A stretch of DNA of 64,000 nt from NCBI GenBank assembly GCA_046349915.1, contig JAXMBL010000003.1, positions 1,674,001 to 1,738,000 of the forward strand, given 5' to 3'. Below are positions 35,148-42,877 of this stretch, piece by piece; the first letter of the stretch is position 1, and every line of letters starts with the position of its first letter. Below the pieces are notes generated by a model. The model saw only the letters and a program-made list of their open reading frames with translations. It searched no databases and had not been told where the DNA came from. Both the position numbers and the translations under genes were made by a program. Source of the DNA: CAIXSC01 sp046349915 (GTDB lineage Bacteria > Planctomycetota > Planctomycetia > Pirellulales > Pirellulaceae).

Positions 35148-36197
35148 ATGACCACATATTTTCGGCCGGAAATCGCCGCCATGGCGGGCTATACGCCAGG
35201 TGAACAGCCGCAAGCAGGCAAGTACATCAAGCTCAATACCAACGAAAACCCTTACCCCGCTTCCCCCAAGGTTGCTCGCGCGCTGCACGACGCAGTCGAC
35301 GCGGGGTTGGCAAAGTACCCTGATCCGCTGGCGACCACTTTTCGCATTCAAGCCTCGCAAGTCTACGGAGTACCGCCCGACTGGATTCTCTGCGGCAACG
35401 GCAGCGATGACATTCTCACGATTGTCACTCGCGGTCTGGTAGGGGCGGGAGAATGTCTACGCCTCCCCTACCCGAGCTACATCCTCTATCGCACCCTGGC
35501 CGATTTGCAGGGGGCCCGCAGCGAAGAAGTGGCTTTCCAGGCCGATTGGTCGTTGCCGCCTGAGTTTTCGGCGCCGAGTCCTGGTCTCAAGCTGGTCTTC
35601 CTCCCCAATCCCAACAGCCCCACCGGGACCGTAATTCCTCCGGCCAAGCTACTGGAGTTGTCCGAGCGTCTCCCCTGCCCGCTGCTGGTCGACGAAGCCT
35701 ATGCCGATTTCTCGGACTCGCATGCCATCGATCTCGTCCGCCAAAGCGACAAGATCATGGTCTCCAGAACGTTGAGTAAATCGTACGCGCTGGCCGGTTT
35801 GCGGTTTGGATTCCTGATCGCGCAGCCTCATCTCATCCGCGAATTCATCAAAGTCAAGGACTCGTACAACTGTGACGCACTCTCCATCGCCGGCGCCACG
35901 GCGGCGCTCTCCGATCAAGAGTGGTTGAAAGAAAATCGCGTGCGCGTCATCGCTACTCGCCAACGCATGACCACGGCTTTGCGAGCGATGGGCTTCCACG
36001 TCACCGACTCGCAGGCCAACTTCGTTTGGGCCACGCGGACTGATCGCCCCGTGCAGCCACTTTACGAGCAACTCAAAGCTCAACGGATTCTGGTACGATA
36101 TATGAACTACCCGCGTTGGGGAGATGGACTCCGCATCAGCGTCGGGACCGACGAGCAAACGGACGCTTGCCTGGCACTTCTTCAATCTCTCTTGTGA
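35148..36197 (+). CDS. hisC: Histidinol-phosphate aminotransferase
   Basis: PLP enzyme of 349 residues, converting imidazole acetol phosphate to histidinol phosphate with glutamate. ATG 35148 (MTTYFRPEIAAM) is preferred over a TTG at 35097, which lacks a ribosome site. Motifs are LNTNENPYPASPKV, CGNGSDDILTI, VFLPNPNSPTGTVI, VDEAYADFSD, the PLP Lys in SRTLSKSYALAGLRFG near residue 212, and LRISVGTDEQ. The gene follows hisD by 118 bp and its stop codon overlaps the hisB start (TGATG). Confidence 0.96.
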   Translation: MTTYFRPEIAAMAGYTPGEQPQAGKYIKLNTNENPYPASPKVARALHDAVDAGLAKYPDPLATTFRIQASQVYGVPPDWILCGNGSDDILTIVTRGLVGAGECLRLPYPSYILYRTLADLQGARSEEVAFQADWSLPPEFSAPSPGLKLVFLPNPNSPTGTVIPPAKLLELSERLPCPLLVDEAYADFSDSHAIDLVRQSDKIMVSRTLSKSYALAGLRFGFLIAQPHLIREFIKVKDSYNCDALSIAGATAALSDQEWLKENRVRVIATRQRMTTALRAMGFHVTDSQANFVWATRTDRPVQPLYEQLKAQRILVRYMNYPRWGDGLRISVGTDEQTDACLALLQSLL

Positions 36198-36796
36198 TGC
36201 GACGACTCATGGGCCGTTCCGCTGAAATCAACCGCCGCACTGCTGAAACGTCGATTAAGCTGTCGCTGAACCTGGATGGATCGGGCCAATCCCAGATTCA
36301 GACAGGCGTAGGCTTTTTCGACCACATGCTGACCCTGCTCGCTCGCCACGCCTCTATCGATCTCGATATTGCGGCCGAGGGCGACCTGCACGTCGATCAG
36401 CATCACACCGTCGAAGACGTCGGCATTTGCCTCGGTCAGGCGATCCAGCAGGCGTTAGGAGACAAGAAGGGGATTCGCCGCTATGGACACATGACCTTGC
36501 CCATGGAAGAGACCTTGGTCACGACCGCCATTGATTTGAGTGGACGCAGTTATCTGGTGTTTCAGGCTCAGTTTCCGACTCAGAAGATCGGCGAATTCGA
36601 CAGCGAACTCGTGCAGGACTTCTGGCAATCGGTGTCCGCCAACGCCTTGTGCAATCTGCACGTGGTCGTGCACTACGGCCGAAATAGCCATCACATCAGC
36701 GAAGGGATCTTTAAAAGCGCGGCCCGCGCCTTGCGGATGGCCGTGGAACTCGATCCCCGCATGGTCGGCGTTCCCAGTACTAAGGGAACGCTGTAG
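36197..36796 (+). CDS. hisB: Imidazoleglycerol-phosphate dehydratase
   Basis: Manganese-dependent dehydratase of 199 residues forming imidazole acetol phosphate. ATG 36197 overlaps the hisC stop, implying coupled translation; ATG 36209 is four codons further in. Both metal-binding His motifs are present (VDQHHTVEDVGICLG and VHYGRNSHHISEGIFK), along with TGVGFFDHMLTLLARH. It is the single-function form, without the histidinol phosphatase domain seen in enteric HisB. Last of the hisD-hisC-hisB cluster. Confidence 0.97.
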   Translation: MRRLMGRSAEINRRTAETSIKLSLNLDGSGQSQIQTGVGFFDHMLTLLARHASIDLDIAAEGDLHVDQHHTVEDVGICLGQAIQQALGDKKGIRRYGHMTLPMEETLVTTAIDLSGRSYLVFQAQFPTQKIGEFDSELVQDFWQSVSANALCNLHVVVHYGRNSHHISEGIFKSAARALRMAVELDPRMVGVPSTKGTL

Positions 36797-37020
36797 TGAA
36801 CTGCGGCGCCGCGACGAATCGGGAGATGGCGGACTTTTTCAGCGATGATCAGTGTTTCCAGTAGTCGACCCGCTCTGCATCTGGGGAACGGAACGCTAAT
36901 TCTCGCTGATCCGCGCTAATTCTTGACATGGACCGTGACCTGCGAGCTCGGCAGCCAAGTCAATCCGCCGGCGTATGATCCCCCGGCGAAACGCCTCTAG
37001 CGTTCGCTGACCCGGAAGGT

Positions 37021-37051
37021 AACGCGGAACGCCTGACTGGCGTGCCGCGTT
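37021..37051. repeat. Large hairpin between hisB and the phosphofructokinase gene
   Basis: Arms of 13 bases (37021-37033 and 37039-37051) match at 12 positions around the loop TGACT. It sits between two convergent genes (hisB plus, pfp minus) and may end transcription from both sides, but there is no T-run. The sequence before it (36870-36930) repeats short GCTAATTCT and CTGATC units. Confidence 0.5.
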
Positions 37052-37085
37052 TAGGTTACTCAAGTAGTCGCTGATTAAGCAACTA

Positions 37086-38405
37086 CTACGGTTCTTCCGT
37101 GTTCTGGTAGGTTTCCAGGAACCGAGCCAGACGACGGAAGTCGCTATCGGGACGAATATAGCGCACGACCGTCACCAGGTTGGCTTGGTCGATCAACTGC
37201 TCGAACGGCACGTAGTGCAGGTCGAGTTGCCCGCTGACCGAGACCATCACGCCATTGTGGCCCTGCTCGGCGAGCGCCCGGAAAGCGCCGACGCCTAGTT
37301 GGCTCCCCAGCAGCACATCGAATCCATGAGGCTTCGCGCAACGCGACTCGTAGCCCAACTGCACTCCGGTCACCTTGCGACTTTTCCCGCCCGACAGCTC
37401 TTCGTAACGTTTGGCGACGAGCTTCGAGAACATGCGGCCGAAATTCACGTCCGAAATCGCGATGTGGTTGTGCGAGTCGCGCGGAATCCCTTCCAGGTAT
37501 TTTTCGGGGAGGAGTTCGGCCAATCCTTCGGCCAACACAATGACGCCGAATCGCTTTCCTTCGGCTTCCCGTGCCAGCATGGTATGGACGATTCGATCGA
37601 CGACCGCGGGCAGAATCATGACCGGACGTTCGACTTGGACCTCTTTCCCGTCGACCTTGCGAGTCACCATTTCGGTGCCTCGGTACTTGCCCTGGATGTC
37701 CTCGACGCTCAACACCAGACTCGCTTCGCCGGCAATCGCCGCGCCGTAGGCGAGCCAGCCCGCGCTGCGCCCCATCGTCTCGGCGATAAAGTAGGCTTGG
37801 CCCGCTTCAGCGTCGTACAAGAGATTGCGGATTTCCGTTCCCAGGGTATCGACCGCGGTGAAGTAACCGAAGGTGAAGTCGATGCCATGGTAGTCGTTGT
37901 CGATGGTCTTCGGGACGTGGACGACCGGAATCCGGACTGCATCGGCGGGTAACCGATCTTGAAACATCTTGAACTTGTTGGCCGTCTTGAGCGTGTCGTC
38001 GCCGCCAATCGAAATCAATGCCTCGACGCCGAGCGACCGCAGGCCGTCGTACACGTTCTGCAGAGGTTGACGCAATTCAGGGTTGTCGAGATGAGAAGGG
38101 GCCGAGATTTTCTTTCCCGGATTGGCTCGCGATGTGCCAATCAAGATCCCCTGGCTATTGCGAGTCCGCTTGAGCACCGTGTGCGTCAATTCAATGTAGT
38201 CCTCGCCTGCCATCAGCGGCTTGTCTTGCGAGAACTTCTCGAGCTTCGAGTAGCCGTGCTTGATCCCGACCACCTCGACGCCGTGCCGCAGGAAGGAAAC
38301 CGCCGCGGTCGAGATCACCGCGTTTGCGGCTGGGGCCGGCCCGCCCGCGAAGAGCAATGCCACCTTCTTGAATTTAACCCTAACTCCGCCATTGGTTTCC
38401 GACAT
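37086..38405 (-). CDS. pfp: Phosphofructokinase, PPi-dependent type
   Basis: Phosphorylates fructose 6-phosphate to fructose 1,6-bisphosphate in glycolysis; 439 residues, close to PPi-type enzymes. The donor-site motif is GGDD (residues 134-137 in SIGGDDTLKT) where ATP enzymes have GGDG, and the following PKTIDND (165-171) carries the Lys typical of pyrophosphate users. Other motifs are FAGGPAPAANAV, AETMGRSAGWLAYG and VQLGYESRCAKPHGFD. AAGGGG lies 8 bases before the ATG. It is a single gene on the minus strand. The PPi preference is inferred from these residues. Confidence 0.9.
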   Translation of the reverse strand: MSETNGGVRVKFKKVALLFAGGPAPAANAVISTAAVSFLRHGVEVVGIKHGYSKLEKFSQDKPLMAGEDYIELTHTVLKRTRNSQGILIGTSRANPGKKISAPSHLDNPELRQPLQNVYDGLRSLGVEALISIGGDDTLKTANKFKMFQDRLPADAVRIPVVHVPKTIDNDYHGIDFTFGYFTAVDTLGTEIRNLLYDAEAGQAYFIAETMGRSAGWLAYGAAIAGEASLVLSVEDIQGKYRGTEMVTRKVDGKEVQVERPVMILPAVVDRIVHTMLAREAEGKRFGVIVLAEGLAELLPEKYLEGIPRDSHNHIAISDVNFGRMFSKLVAKRYEELSGGKSRKVTGVQLGYESRCAKPHGFDVLLGSQLGVGAFRALAEQGHNGVMVSVSGQLDLHYVPFEQLIDQANLVTVVRYIRPDSDFRRLARFLETYQNTEEP

Positions 38406-38741
38406 CTACGCACCCCTTAAAATCGTGCCTCGGACTGTATCGATTTTCGCCTTGTGACTCGCCTAGCTCCGCGTCAACATCGACAGCCGTCGAACGCGTT
38501 GCCGGATTCTAAGGTGTATCGGCCGTCAAGCCAAGTCAATCAATCGATTTGCCGCAAGCTGATGCGGCAGGGTGAGATACGCCCAAGATCAGGACGTCAA
38601 GAAAGTGCTGGATTTGGTGGCTATGGGGTGAAATGACGCCTTAGTTGCGGTTTTGTGGCTTGAGGTTAGCCTTTCCTGCTGCAGTTGGCCGGTGGCGGAC
38701 AGGGAGTCCGCCGCTCCTTTATTCGCAGTCGGCGCCAAGTT
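38406..38741. other. Intergenic region, 336 bp
   Basis: No gene seen. Two hairpins are present: GCCGCA/TGCGGC at 38551-38568 and GGCGGAC/GTCCGCC at 38694-38712. The second lies 30 bp after the accC stop on the minus strand and could end that unit, although no T-run follows. Confidence 0.5.
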
Positions 38742-40085
38742 CTAGCTCAGCATCGTACGCTCGACGAAGTTCGTGTCGACTTTCCCTTCGACAAAGTCCG
38801 AGTGACGGAGGACTTCCTTCAAGAACCCGGCCGTCGTCGTGATTCCTTCGACTCGTAGCTCATCGAGCGCCCGAATCATGCAGGCAATCGCTTCCGCTCG
38901 AGTCGGCTGATGAACGATCAGTTTGCCGATCATCGAGTCGTAATAGGGAGGCACGGTGTAGCCGACGTGGGCATGCGAATCGAAACGGACGCCGCGACCC
39001 CCTGGGACGAACATGCGAGTGATCTTGCCCGGCGTGGGTTGGAAGTTCTTCGCCGGGTTTTCGGCGTTGATGCGGCACTCGATCGCACACCCGTTGATCT
39101 TGATGTCTTTCTGTCGGAACGGGAGGGGCTCGCCGGCTGCCACCATGATCTGCGACTTAATCAAGTCGATCCCCGTGACCATCTCGGTGACCGGGTGTTC
39201 GACTTGGATACGCGCATTAACTTCGATGAAGTAGAAGTTGTGGTCCTGGTCGACGATGAATTCGACTGTTCCCGCGTTGGTGTAGTTGGCCTTTTTGATC
39301 AGTCGAGCGGCTGCTTCGCAAATGGCCGTGCGAGTCTTTTCCGGCAGATCTGGCGCGGGACTCTCCTCGATCAATTTCTGATGGCGACGCTGGGTCGAGC
39401 AATCGCGTTCCCACAGATGGACGACATTTCCATGGTGGTCGGCGATGATCTGCACTTCAACGTGCCGCGGTCGCTGGATGTATTTCTCGAGATAGACGCC
39501 GGGGTTGCCGAACGCCGCCTGAGCTTCGGTGCGGGCTTGTTGTAGAGCGCTCTGTAACGCCAAGTCGTTCGCGGCGACCCGCATACCCTTGCCGCCGCCG
39601 CCCGCCGTCGCCTTGATCAGCACGGGGAAGCCGATTTCATGGGCTACTCGCAAGGCCTCCGCGTCGTCATCGATCAGGCCCTCGCTTCCCGGCACCACGG
39701 GAACTTTCGCCTCGCGAGCGATCGCTTTCGCGGTGTTCTTATCGCCCAACGCCTTCATCGCCTCGGGCGAGGGGCCAATGAAATCGATCTTGCAACTGCG
39801 ACAGACTTCATTGAAATGGGCGTTTTCCGAGAGGAAGCCGTAACCGGGATGGATGGCTTCCACATTCCCGACTTCCGCGGCGCTGATCACCTGATCGATG
39901 CGGAGATAGCTCTGAGCGCTCTTCGGCGGCCCGATACAATAGGCCTCGTCAGCCAACTCCAAATACTGCGATCCCCGATCTCCCTCGCTGAAGATGGCGA
40001 CCGTTTCGATGCCGAGTTCTCGGCAGGCTCGGATGACTCGGAGCGCAATTTCACCGCGGTTGGCAATCAGAATGCGTTTGAACAT
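38742..40085 (-). CDS. accC: Acetyl-CoA carboxylase, biotin carboxylase subunit
   Basis: ATP-grasp enzyme of 447 residues that carboxylates the biotin of AccB, first step of fatty acid synthesis. ATG 40085 (MFKRILIANRGEIALRVIR) has GGAAAT upstream and fits the family start. Motifs are IHPGYGFLSENAHF, the Gly-rich ATP loop KATAGGGGKGMRVA, QVQIIADHHGNVVHLWERDC, the catalytic EVNARIQVEHPVTEMVTGID and YDSMIGKLIVH. It lies 270 bp after accB on the same strand; the gap is longer than usual, but the two are likely one unit. Confidence 0.97.
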   Translation of the reverse strand: MFKRILIANRGEIALRVIRACRELGIETVAIFSEGDRGSQYLELADEAYCIGPPKSAQSYLRIDQVISAAEVGNVEAIHPGYGFLSENAHFNEVCRSCKIDFIGPSPEAMKALGDKNTAKAIAREAKVPVVPGSEGLIDDDAEALRVAHEIGFPVLIKATAGGGGKGMRVAANDLALQSALQQARTEAQAAFGNPGVYLEKYIQRPRHVEVQIIADHHGNVVHLWERDCSTQRRHQKLIEESPAPDLPEKTRTAICEAAARLIKKANYTNAGTVEFIVDQDHNFYFIEVNARIQVEHPVTEMVTGIDLIKSQIMVAAGEPLPFRQKDIKINGCAIECRINAENPAKNFQPTPGKITRMFVPGGRGVRFDSHAHVGYTVPPYYDSMIGKLIVHQPTRAEAIACMIRALDELRVEGITTTAGFLKEVLRHSDFVEGKVDTNFVERTMLS

Positions 40086-40355
40086 GGGATTTCCACTCGG
40101 GTAATTTCCACCCACAGGGGTTCACTGGGGTTACGGCAACCGCCAGTACTTCGCGAGTCGCCTTCACTGCTAAGGATGGGCCTGATTCGTCGGATTGTCA
40201 GACGTTCTCAAGCCGCGCTCGTCTCGACCCTCGGCTGCCCAAGCACCTGTCCAGTCACACCTGGGAGGCTTCAGGCCTCGCCAGGACAGCATCTGGCTGG
40301 TCGAGTTGCTCTTTATGCGGCGGCAGGACGACGCTTGTCCTTATCGGATTGCGAA

Positions 40356-40838
40356 TCAGCCGCTGGTGTCAATCTTGTACAAGGGCTTGCCGAACTCCAC
40401 GGGCGACTCGTCGTCGACCAGCACGGCCACAACCCGGCCTCGCACTTCCGCCTGAATCTCGTTGAACACCTTCATCGCCTCAATGATGCAGACGACGCTC
40501 TCGGGATCAACGTGGCCGCCCACTTTCACGAACGGTTCGGCGTTGGGGTTGGGGCGCGAGTAGAACGTGCCGACCATGGGGCTCTTGATGTAAACGATAT
40601 TGGCCCCTTCCGCCGCCGGGGCGGCCGCCGCTGCGGTCGGAGGCGGCGGCAGTGCGGGCAGAGACGCCGCGGGAGCGGCTAGCCTCACCTCGCCCACCGT
40701 GCCGCGACAGAGTCGCACTTTCTGATCGCTCTCTTGCAGGTCGACCTCGGTAAGGTCATGCTCCTTCATGAGTTCGATCAGGCTGCGAATCTTGTCCAGG
40801 TCAAACACGTCACCCCGTTTTGGCTCGGAATCAGCCAT
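40356..40838 (-). CDS. accB: Acetyl-CoA carboxylase, biotin carboxyl carrier protein
   Basis: Protein of 160 residues that carries the biotin between the carboxylase and transferase halves of acetyl-CoA carboxylase. It has the expected order: a short helical amino end (DLDKIRSLIELMKEHDLTEV), an Ala/Pro linker, and a biotinyl domain with SPMVGTFYSRPNPNAEPFV and the biotin Lys123 in IEAMKVFNEI. GAGGAG lies 9 bases before ATG 40838. First gene of the accB-accC pair. Confidence 0.97.
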   Translation of the reverse strand: MADSEPKRGDVFDLDKIRSLIELMKEHDLTEVDLQESDQKVRLCRGTVGEVRLAAPAASLPALPPPPTAAAAAPAAEGANIVYIKSPMVGTFYSRPNPNAEPFVKVGGHVDPESVVCIIEAMKVFNEIQAEVRGRVVAVLVDDESPVEFGKPLYKIDTSG

Positions 40839-41098
40839 GTATAGTCACTCCTCGGCGTACTTGCCGATTGCTGTCAGCTTGAAAGTCTATTTGATCTTAA
40901 AGCCAAGCCGCATATCAAGTTGGGCAAGGATTTTAGCGGCCGGTCTGGCGAGCGTCAAGCCACTCTCCGCCGACCCCTCGCGGCGGTTGCGCCGCTGCAC
41001 AAGCGGTCGCTCAACCACTAGACTGCTGGCAGACAACTCTTACGCAACGAACCGCCGCGGGGAAGAATCCCGCGAACGCGGCTGTGAATCGGAGATCC

Positions 41099-41953
41099 AT
41101 GATGTCCTCGTCCGCTTCCCTCTTCGTAATAGAGACTTCCGAGGAAACGTTCGAACATGATGTCTTCGAGCGATCTCAGAACACGTTGGTGGTAGTAGAC
41201 TTCTGGGCCGAATGGTGTCAACCTTGCCGCCTGCTCGGCCCCCAACTCGAATCGCTCGCCGCCGAAATGAACGGTCGGTTCCTGCTCGTGAAGGCCGAAA
41301 CCGAAAAGGTCCCCAAGGCGGCCAGCGAGTTTCAGGTTGAAGGCATACCTGCCGTCTACGCGGTGCTCGGCGGTCAAGTCGTCGATTACTTCGTCGGCGC
41401 TTTGCCAGCTAGCCAGATTCGCCAATGGCTCGAACGGCTCTTTCTCGCCGCCGATGTCGCTCGGGCAAAGTCGTTGGAAACTACCTCGTTGACCGAAGCA
41501 GAGTCTCTTTACCGAGAACTCGCGACCAAACTCCCCAATGAATGGGACATTCCCATCGGACTCGCCCGCGTCCTCGCCGCCCAAGGGCGCGATGACGAGG
41601 CACGCACCATCCTCGAAAAACTCGAACGTCGCGGCTTTCTCGAGCCCGAAGCCGAAAAGGTCAAAGCAACGCTCGAACTTCGCTCGCAGAAAACGCCCGG
41701 TATCGTCGAGTGCCGAGCCGCGGCGGCGGCCAACCCAGACGATCTCGCCCTGCAACTCCAACTCGGCGAAGCACTCGCCGCCGCCGCCGACTACCCCGCC
41801 GCACTCGAAGTCCTCCTCGCCATCGTCCCGCGAGATCGCGCCGGACTCGGCGAGAAAGCTCGCCAGTTCATGGTCGATATCTTCCGAGTCCTGCCCGCCG
41901 ACAGCGACTTGGTCAGGACTTATCGTCGAAGATTATCGTCGGTGTTGTATTAG
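41099..41953 (+). CDS. Thioredoxin-like protein with TPR tail (CnoX/YbbN type)
   Basis: Protein of about 284 residues. The amino domain is thioredoxin-like with the active site FWAEWCQPCRLLGP (two Cys kept) and the cis-Pro segment VEGIPAVYAV. The carboxyl half has TPR-like helices (EAESLYRELATKLPNEWD; DDEARTILEKLERRGFL; ALEVLLAIVPRDR). This matches CnoX/YbbN, a chaperone-redox protein that protects client proteins from oxidation. The Cys pair suggests it could also be a reductase, unlike the E. coli form with SxxC. ATG 41099 and 41102 are adjacent; GGAG supports both. Divergent from accB. Confidence 0.85.
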   Translation: MMSSSASLFVIETSEETFEHDVFERSQNTLVVVDFWAEWCQPCRLLGPQLESLAAEMNGRFLLVKAETEKVPKAASEFQVEGIPAVYAVLGGQVVDYFVGALPASQIRQWLERLFLAADVARAKSLETTSLTEAESLYRELATKLPNEWDIPIGLARVLAAQGRDDEARTILEKLERRGFLEPEAEKVKATLELRSQKTPGIVECRAAAAANPDDLALQLQLGEALAAAADYPAALEVLLAIVPRDRAGLGEKARQFMVDIFRVLPADSDLVRTYRRRLSSVLY

Positions 41954-42070
41954 TCGTTGGTCATTGGTCATTAGTCATTAGTTGTTAGTTGTTGGTTGTT
42001 GGTTGTTGGTTTCTTGGTGGGATATTCCCTCCTCCTTTCACCCTTCTTCCTTTTTCCTTCTTCCTTTCTC
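41951..42070. repeat. Low-complexity tract
   Basis: A stretch of GTTGGT/TTAGTCATT-like short repeats (about 41951-42015) turns into a pyrimidine-rich run (about 42020-42070) that ends at the HAD gene start. It has no coding sense and probably arose by slippage. It leaves the HAD gene without a visible Shine-Dalgarno sequence. Confidence 0.7.
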
Positions 42071-42071
42071 C

Positions 42072-42743
42072 ATGGTTGTGCTTTTGTTTGACATTGATGG
42101 CACTCTGCTCAGCACCGGAGGGGCGGGGATGACGGCGCTTCGCGCGGCAATGCGGGATGAGTTTGGCGTGGCGGATCCGCACGAGGTGCCGGTGAGCGGC
42201 CGGACCGACCGCGGAATCGCTCGCAGTCTGTTCCAGTGTCACGAGATGGAGGACACGGAAGAGCATTGGCTGCGGTTTCGTGACGCCTACCTGTATCATC
42301 TCGAACAACAGTTGCCGCAAAAACAGGGGCGAGTGCTGCCGGGGGTGGAGTGCATCCTGGCTGCCGTATCGCAGCTCGAACATGTGCAGTTAGGGCTATT
42401 GACGGGGAATGTGCGACGCGGCGCGGAGTTGAAGCTCACTCACTATGGTCTTTGGTCTTACTTCGACTTTGGCGGATTTGGCGACCAGCATGCCGACCGC
42501 GATGCAGTAGCGGCCGAAGCACTCGCGGAAAGTCGCCGTCGCTTGCCGAACTCAGAGGCGGAACGAGTTTGGGTGATTGGCGACACGCCGATGGACGTGA
42601 CGTGCGCTCGCCATATCGGCGCCAAGTCGGTCGCCGTGGCCACCGGCAGTTTTCAACGCGAAGTCCTGGAAGCCTACGAGCCCGACCTTCTGCTCAACGA
42701 TCTCGGGGATGTTGAATCGCTCTTGGATAGGTTGGTGCGGTAG
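42072..42743 (+). CDS. HAD-family phosphatase (phosphoglycolate phosphatase-like)
   Basis: Hydrolase of 223 residues of the haloacid dehalogenase superfamily. Motif I is LLFDIDGTLL (nucleophile Asp, acid Asp two further), motif II is LGLLTGN, motif III Lys near LKLTHYG and motif IV VIGDTPMDVTCARHIGAKSV. A four-helix cap lies between motifs I and II. ATG 42072 gives the normal family start; frames further upstream are low-complexity. The substrate cannot be read from sequence; relatives include phosphoglycolate phosphatase. Confidence 0.85.
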   Translation: MVVLLFDIDGTLLSTGGAGMTALRAAMRDEFGVADPHEVPVSGRTDRGIARSLFQCHEMEDTEEHWLRFRDAYLYHLEQQLPQKQGRVLPGVECILAAVSQLEHVQLGLLTGNVRRGAELKLTHYGLWSYFDFGGFGDQHADRDAVAAEALAESRRRLPNSEAERVWVIGDTPMDVTCARHIGAKSVAVATGSFQREVLEAYEPDLLLNDLGDVESLLDRLVR

Positions 42744-42877
42744 ACCTGCCACTCGTCTCCATCGAAAACTCTCTCATGCTTGGCGAGCCCTCCCTTGAAC
42801 GACAGGGAGGAGCGAATCGAATCGATGGACAGTCATCACGACTCCCGTGTTCGCTCCCCCGCCCCGTTCACTCGCTA

